Program-made: the position numbers and the translations under genes | The notes under the pieces: generated by a model | What the model saw: the letters and a program-made list of their open reading frames with translations, nothing else | The model's database searches: none | What the model was told of the DNA's origin: nothing | NCBI GenBank assembly: GCA_036971615.1 | Contig: JAYKKR010000017.1 | Coordinates: forward strand, 682,001-746,000 | Origin: Amyloporia xantha | Taxonomy: Eukaryota; Basidiomycota; Agaricomycetes; Polyporales; Adustoporiaceae | DNA: 64,000 nucleotides | Reading direction: 5' to 3' | Shown: positions 58,132 to 64,000 of the stretch, one piece after another | Position numbering within the stretch: the first letter of the stretch is position 1 | How the letters are laid out: the number at the start of each line of letters is the position of its first letter

Positions 58132-58656
58132 GGCATACGTGGGTGAGATGAAGTTAGTCGAGGAAAGCTGAATGCCGCTACTGGTGGACGGGAGACTCGA
58201 GACTCGAGACGACACCTGCTCCGGCGGCAAGATGCAAGTGAGATCAAATCACACTCGCTGCCGCATATGGAAACCGACGTAGTTCACGTCGGCTGATGGC
58301 GGCACACGGCGGCTGTGTTCAGCAAGGCGATGGTTTCGGCCACTATCATTGCCTCGTTCGCTCGCCCGTGTCTCGCAAGAAGCCACAGCGGTCCATTCAC
58401 TTTTGGCACATCATCAAACCGTAAGTGCAGCATCCGTTTCTCTGATTATTCGGATGGCACATATTGAAGTTGATGAGAAGAAGCGCGGCTGTGTCGGTGC
58501 GCAATGTGCGTGCATTGATACAGACACCTTGATGACGCCGCCTATAACCGGCACCGTGTCAGGCTCGTGTGAAACATGTATGAATCGCCATGTTATATAT
58601 AAGCGATTCCAGCAGCCCTCGCTCCATCTTGACATTCCTCGACCGACGCCGCCACG
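58132..58656. promoter_or_regulatory. Divergent promoter region, allantoinase / Yippee
   Basis: 525 bases. TATATATAAG at 58594-58603 lies about 55 bases before the Yippee ATG and is a good TATA candidate. No GATA cluster was verified for the allantoinase side. Confidence 0.45.
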
Positions 58657-59347
58657 ATGACCCAACAACTCGCGGTCCCTCCATTCCAGCCTCTGAAGCC
58701 AAGACGCAGTATGTCCGATATCCACAACGATCGCCAAACATTCGCGTGCAAGAACTGTAACACAACCATTGCATCCGGGTCTTGTCTGGTGTCCAAGGTG
58801 AGCAGACCGCCTTCACCGTCTGCCTTCCCCCGACCCGAAAGATCATGCAACTGAAAAACTGGGGGACAGGGCTTCCGAGGCTACTCTGGGAAAGCCGCCC
58901 TCTTTACAGAAGCGTAAATATCGCATTCGATTAGCTCTGCGCACGACTGACCCGCCCACGCGACCCCACAGATCCAACATCAACCTCAGCCCACCATCTA
59001 TCATGCTAATGGACACCGGAGCGCACACAATCCAAGAACTCTCATGCGCATCGTGCAGCGCCAACATCGGCTGGAAGTTCGTGCGCGCGCACGAGTCTCC
59101 GGAGAAGTGGAAGGAGGGACACTGTCTGCTAGAGCTCGCACTTCTGCAGGAGGGCTGGGCGCCGCTCGAGCATGAAGGGGAGACGGAACCACAACTCCAT
59201 ATGGCGGTGGCGAATCTGTCTCTGGGACACAGACGGACGGCGACGGACCCGCACGCGCTCCGGGGGCGGCCTCACGGTCCGCGCAGCCTTACTCCTAGTC
59301 TTAGAAATCGGGACCGGACACTGTCTGTGCTTTCACAGGCTGCTTGA
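58657..59347 (+). CDS. Yippee-type zinc-binding protein
   Basis: Three exons. MTQQLAVPPFQPLKPRRSM leads to FACKNCNTTIASGSCLVSK, then GFRGYSGKAALFTEASNINL, SPPSIMLMDTGAHTIQEL, SCASCSANIGWKFVRAHESP and EKWKEGHCLLELALLQEGW. The two C-x2-C pairs are the zinc ligands of the Yippee/Mis18 fold. A non-conserved basic tail ends SLRNRDRTLSVLSQAA. The yeast relative Moh1 is the closest known fungal function, as a GID ubiquitin-ligase-associated protein. The gene is convergent with VPS29. Confidence 0.92.
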
Positions 59348-59563
59348 CTTGATGCTGTTGCTGTTGATGTTGCTGCGGTTCCGTGTAATGAAACGAAGTG
59401 CAGATTCCGATACCATAAATACAACAACTGCGCCGCAGCCTCAACGTAGGGGTGTGTCTGAGTGTGGTGATTCGCTCAGACAGAAATTGCGATCAGAACA
59501 TGACAGGACATACCGACCTGCGCTGTGAAAGCTATGGTACACGTAGAGGAAGTATCTCCGAGG

Positions 59564-60411
59564 TCACCATACACTTTGTGGCTGCGTAGCGGCGGGACTG
59601 GATGGTATGCTTTGTGGCATGACCGTACTCCTCGGGGCCTCCTTGACCGTCTCCAAGTCCTTCCTGTATTCAATCTTCTCAACTCGAACCTCGCCTTCAA
59701 TCAGCTGATAGACGTAGGTGACCACCACAGGTCCCTGTATGTCCATGAGAGCGAATGATGGCGTCGGGTCGCTGTGAAAGCGGTGAGGTGAGATGAGGCG
59801 CGGTGTGAGATGCCGATGGCCCGGGACACGACACGGTGTATCATAAGAGCAGCACATACCCGCTGACGGTGCCTGTCCATGCCCCAGTGGCAGAACCGGG
59901 ATTCACGAAAAAGCGGCCGTCGTACTCGACAGCTTGGAAGCTGGGCCGTTGGATGCAGTCAGCCAGCAGTGGGGCGCGTAGCCAGTGGGAAGACTCACGT
60001 ATGTGTATGTCCGGAAATCAGCACGTCTACGTCCAGCTGCCGCGCGATGGCACTGAGAGAATCCAGATCACCGGTCGGTATGCACTGGTGCCCGTGAACG
60101 ACCCCGATGCGAACAGGCGAGTGGGTCACGGTCACGGATAGAGGAAATGAGGTCTGTGCAAAAGTCCATAGGCGTAAGCCAAGCACCACGGAGGAAGCGT
60201 GGTTCATAGCTACCTCGTCATAGTCCCCGCGAACGACATGCACGTCTGGCGAGACGGTGCGCAGGTATTCGTACGTCTCCCGGTCGCAGACGTTGCCGGT
60301 ACAGAGTATCTGCTGTATTTTCCCCGGAACAAGCAGCTTCTTGAATTTGGTGGGCAGGTCGTGTATTCTGTGAGGGATGTGGAGGTCGCCAATGATAAGC
60401 ACGAGGACCAT
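59564..60411 (-). CDS. VPS29: Retromer subunit VPS29
   Basis: Three exons from ATG 60411: [101 protein letters not shown], and [32 protein letters not shown]. The fold is phosphoesterase-like; the GDLHIPH and GHTH motifs are those of VPS29, which is a scaffold of the retromer coat (endosome-to-Golgi sorting), not an active phosphatase in most hosts. A short Ser/Pro-rich extension ends [10 protein letters not shown]. It shares a 197-bp upstream region with MDM35. Confidence 0.95.
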
Positions 60412-60608
60412 CGTAACAGACTGTCGAGTACAGATGCACTAACTTCAAACTAGACGCAGTCGGTTAGGCGCCCATGGCCCTCTCGCGTTGTGTACGTTAG
60501 TTTGTCCTGTGGCGCCTGCGCCTTTGCCGTGCAGTTGACGAGTGCGCGCGTTTCGCCAGTCGAAATATGTTTGAGACTGTCTTCTAGCTGCTACCCTCAA
60601 ATCTCCTC
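60412..60608. promoter_or_regulatory. Shared divergent promoter, VPS29 / MDM35
   Basis: 197 bases between two ATGs on opposite strands, so promoters must overlap. No TATA element seen. Confidence 0.5.
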
Positions 60609-60969
60609 ATGGCTCATAGCTTGTCCGAGGAGTGCACGCCTCTGAAGCGGGAATACGATTCCTGTTTCAACGCTTGGTTCGAGGGCTACCTGGAGCCTGC
60701 CGTGTCTGCGTCCGCGTCTCCTGAGCAGCGCTCGAAATTCTCGCAGGAGAAGGCAGCGGAATACGAACGCAATTGCGGTAAATTATGGACGCAATATCGC
60801 GAGTGTGTGCAGGTACCGCGTCGCGCTCATTCCTGTCCGCTATTGGCTGACCCACGCGCAGAAAGCCGTCAAAGACAAAGGGCTGGACACTTTACTAGAC
60901 CAGGCGCGACAGGAAAACCCGCTGAAGGACCCGCCACCACCCCCGGCGGTGGATGGCTCCGCTTCGTGA
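60609..60969 (+). CDS. MDM35: Mdm35/TRIAP1-type intermembrane-space protein
   Basis: Two exons, intron at about 60812-60860. The protein is MAHSLSEECTPLKREYDSCF, NAWFEGYLEP, YERNCGKLWTQYRECVQ, KAVKDKGLDTLLDQARQENP, ending PPAVDGSAS. Twin CX9C motifs (CTPLKREYDSC and CGKLWTQYREC) are both exact. Mdm35 binds Ups1/Ups2 and helps lipid transfer between mitochondrial membranes. Length and motifs fit. Confidence 0.94.
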
Positions 60970-62454
60970 TGGCGGGGTAGTGTAGTAGTATCTGGTGTAT
61001 GTCTGCCGTATGACCTGCTGCCTCACTGTCGAGCTCACCTCCACCTCGCTCCCCTTGTCATATTCAGCCGTCGTTGTATATTATATAATCCCCGCTTGAT
61101 GCCCTCATCCATGTCCTCCGTGACCGATGTGCACTCTCGCTTCAATGCCACTAGACTGTTTGAAACGTCTCAAGACGGGTTAGTATGCACTCGCTTCTGG
61201 CACAATATCCGTCATCAAAGCGGGCTCGTTCATGCGTGGGGTGGTTTCGCCGACCTGCATCCTGACACATCTTCGTTCAAGGCGACAGTCACGGCAGAAG
61301 GCGCGCGTCTGCGACAGCGATCGTCGACGGTTACGTACGGCGTAGAGCGGTATAGTCGATTGTAACTACAGCTGCGCAGTGGCTTACTTACTATAGAACG
61401 TACAACCCAAGATAATGGCCAGATTTCAACGATTGGAGTTTCGCTACCGTGCTGTACGGTTCGACTGGATCTGCCGCTGATCCGTATGTTACGGGGTCAG
61501 GAGTCCGGACCCAGTTACGCCGTTCTTCGCTCGCAGTGGAACTGTTAGTGGCGCCGCGCTTCTGGCCACCAGCCAGCATGCCGCCGTAAGGCTCGAACGG
61601 CATTCGCTCAAACGCCCACATACGCATGACCAGTGCGGCCAGATCTACAGTAAGACGACCGATGCTACTCAGCCTTGACGGCTCTACATACAAGCATTCG
61701 CCTCCGAATTTATTGCGGCTCGATGTCCAAGCGGGACGGATGCTAAGTATATGGATTCGCTCAACGACTAGCTCTTCGTCATGCAATCGTTCATATTGCT
61801 GCTCCTAGTTGGCGCGGTCGCACAGTCGGGCACCGTCCTGACAGCGTTTACGTTCCACAGGGCACCTTGCGCCCTGCCAATAATCACTTGTCGCCTTCAC
61901 GACCTTATCCTGGCCCCCATAATTCGCAATCTCGCAATGTCACTGTTGTTCGGGTGCCTCATCTGAGCAGTATCTGTTTATCATACGCCACATTCACACG
62001 GAGAATTCGAATGCTAGCGCTGCGCGGGTGCAAGGGACTACGCAGGGCGACGCTCGGCGACGTGCGTATGCGTACGTCCAGCCCTGAGGCCAAGGATATT
62101 ACTAGGGTGAAGCGGCATAGGAAATAGAGGAATGGACCTGAATGTTCGGGAATGGGTGTGACACATGAGCGCGTCCACGCCGCCACAGGCCTAATTGATG
62201 TTTGTCGAGGGATGGGACATATCTTGTTCAGTATCAGCGTGTGATTGATGGTACGATGCAGTATGCGTGTGCGTCACGAGAAACAGTGCGGTATGTACAA
62301 CAGTAATGTATCCTGGATGATTCCTTCTAAGTAGCGGCCGGATACACAATCCAGTAAGTAGCGCCGAGTGTCCCCAAATAATGAAAGCGTGTGCGATGCG
62401 GAAAGAAAGCAATGACAGTCCGGGAGGCGATGCGATGTAACAGGGCCAAACCCT
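60970..62454. other. Intergenic, 1.5 kb, no supported gene
   Basis: An ATG frame at 61099-61365 (+) and a frame without ATG at 61391-61786 (-) read fairly smoothly but lack homology and splice support. Nothing else noticed. Confidence 0.4.
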
Positions 62455-63866
62455 CTAGTAAGCGGCGGAAGGGCATCCCGACGGATACTCGTACATCCCG
62501 ACGTGCGTCGGCATGACTTCTACGCCCGCGTATGGGTCGGAAGTGGCAGCGCCGTAATGATGTGCGGCATAGTCTTCGGTCCCTGCGTAGGGCGGGAGAT
62601 ACGCCGTCACGAGTTGTGTGTAGCTGTGCGAGAATCGGACGTCAGTGGCCGTTTTTTCTAAGGGAAGGATCGGAGACGCGTACTTGTTGTCCGCCATTGA
62701 CATCTCGTATGAATATGAGGCGCTGAGCAGATCTGCTTCGGTGTAGTAGACGTATGCTCCCTGTGGTGCGTCGACATACTGCTCCTGTGGAAAGAAGGCA
62801 GCTTGTGACGCAGACGCGTCCTCTTGAGGAGGGTCTAGAGTATATGGGCTAGGGTCCTCGACGGCAGGCGAGAACGGAGCAAAGTACTTGATTGGACGTG
62901 GTGCGTGTATCCACGACGAGCTCGACTGCGCAGATTCAACGTCACTCAGCTCGCTATGTGGACTCGTGTGGTCGTAATATACAGCCTGTGGCTCTGCACT
63001 CGACGCGTCGTACACGTGATGTTGCTGCATGGCAGTCGACGCGAGATGAGGACTATGTGGCCGTGACGGTGGGCGCTGGGGCACCCATGAATTTGAGGCG
63101 CTATCTCTCGATGGTCCCTCGGGCTCGCCGAGGCACCATGTCATGTCGACCTCCTCCCGTTTTGGTGAGGAGCACAGGGGAGGGCTGTAGCGAGACAACA
63201 TCTCTGCTGTAATGGACATGGTCCCTGTCGGGTCGCGATATATGGACGAGGGGTACGACGAAGTTGCCTTGCCTCGTGCGCGTTTTCTGGAGAGGTTAGG
63301 CCCTCGATTGTCTTTCGCGTCGTCCGGGTCGTACTGACAAAGATAGCCGCGCGACAAACAACGCGCGCACGCAGGTCGCGTGCCACTGCACTGGATGTGG
63401 ACGCGTTAGGCCACACTTCATACAGCACCGGGGGACTCACTTTGGCTTTACGCCCGCGGCACTTGTTGCACGCCTTTACGGTGCGTTTGTTTTTCAGTGG
63501 GGTCGGTGAGCGGAGGAAAATGCAAGCACCGTCGGGTCCAGGAAGCACCCCTGGGCGGTAGTCGCAGTACTCGTGCCCCCAGGGAACGTTGTATGGGATG
63601 AGGTCCCAGGTCTCCTGGGGCTCTCCAGCAGGGTCGGCGAACAAAGAGGATGTCGGCTCGTTCGAAGGGGTGGCAGGAGATAGCGCCGAGTCTTCAGAGC
63701 ACGAGGAATAGTCCGAACTTGAGCCCGGGGACGGTGCCCATGAGTCTGAGAGGTTACGACCAGTCATGAGGGGGTGCATGTTAGAGGGAGAGCCTTGCGC
63801 GTATTGAAAGGCAGGAGGCGGCATGTGAAAGCCACCGTAGGAAGTATCGGCTGGAATAACGGACAT
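62455..63866 (-). CDS. Zn2Cys6 fungal transcription factor
   Basis: Two exons, intron at about 63385-63440. Start MSVIPADTSYGGFHMPPPAF. A Ser/Pro-rich N-terminus leads to the binuclear cluster KACNKCRGRKAKCSGTRPAC, ARCLSRGYLCQYD, with the exact C-x2-C-x6-C-x6-C-x2-C-x6-C spacing; the intron falls in the middle of the cluster. A basic RKRARGKA follows, then a long Ser/Pro/Tyr-rich tail ending PSGCPSAAY. The family binds CGG-type DNA half sites as dimers. Target genes unknown. No fungal-specific middle homology domain is seen. Confidence 0.9.
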
Positions 63867-64000
63867 GGGGACGCGTGTTGTAACGGAGATGAGCAGGGGG
63901 TAGATGGGGGTCGAGAAGAGAGACGGTGTTGATATATTCTGGGAGGATTGGAATGGCCACCGGGGATGGAAAAGGCGTCAATATTAGGGTACAAAATAGA

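Overview
This window is nuclear DNA of a filamentous basidiomycete, almost certainly an Agaricomycete (possibly Polyporales, which the window cannot settle). The evidence is: genes split by many short GT-AG introns of about 45-75 bases; no operons; and protein families typical of that group, namely a DUF6534-type membrane protein, a NACHT-WD40 NLR, lineage-expanded F-box and BTB genes, a Plavaka/CACTA transposon, and a short secreted Ser/Thr-rich protein with a DAQ-LNAEF-type N-terminus.

Left part (1-30 kb), mostly ordinary genes. In order: an MDR quinone-oxidoreductase-like gene (-) bracketed by a ~275-bp direct repeat; ribosomal protein eS26 (-); a secreted mucin-like protein (+); a double PARP-type zinc-finger protein (-); a C2H2 + RING protein (+); HIRA/HIR1 (+); an S10 serine carboxypeptidase (+); a DUF4336 protein (+); a poorly supported hypothetical region with a 22-bp minisatellite; a small basic/Ser-rich ORF; two decayed F-box 3' ends in opposite orientations; an MFS anion/allantoate-type transporter (+); a seven-span DUF6534 membrane protein (+); then about 3 kb in which I see no gene.

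Middle part (30-56 kb), an accessory, transposon-rich island. A NACHT-WD40 NLR with one frame break (30.2-34.8 kb) is followed by a 1.17-kb AT-rich fold-back element whose ~495-bp arms are nearly identical. Each arm carries a tRNA-like sequence with pol III A and B boxes. Next come three intact F-box genes (-) and one broken one, two BTB genes (one intact, one decayed), a complete 5.87-kb Plavaka/CACTA-like element with both genes, inverted ends and a 3-bp target duplication, a 457-bp TA-flanked MITE inside the fourth F-box gene, and a 4-bp lesion in the same gene that looks like an excision scar of the same MITE type. The F-box and BTB genes appear to be a divergently transcribed pair that was tandemly duplicated. 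One copy kept the F-box gene and the other kept the BTB gene.

Right part (56-64 kb), housekeeping again: allantoinase (-), a Yippee-type zinc protein (+), VPS29 (-) sharing a ~200-bp promoter region with MDM35 (+), and a Zn2Cys6 transcription factor (-). Allantoinase and the allantoate-family MFS carrier at 21.6 kb could both serve purine-nitrogen use, but they are 34 kb apart and the carrier's substrate is not known.
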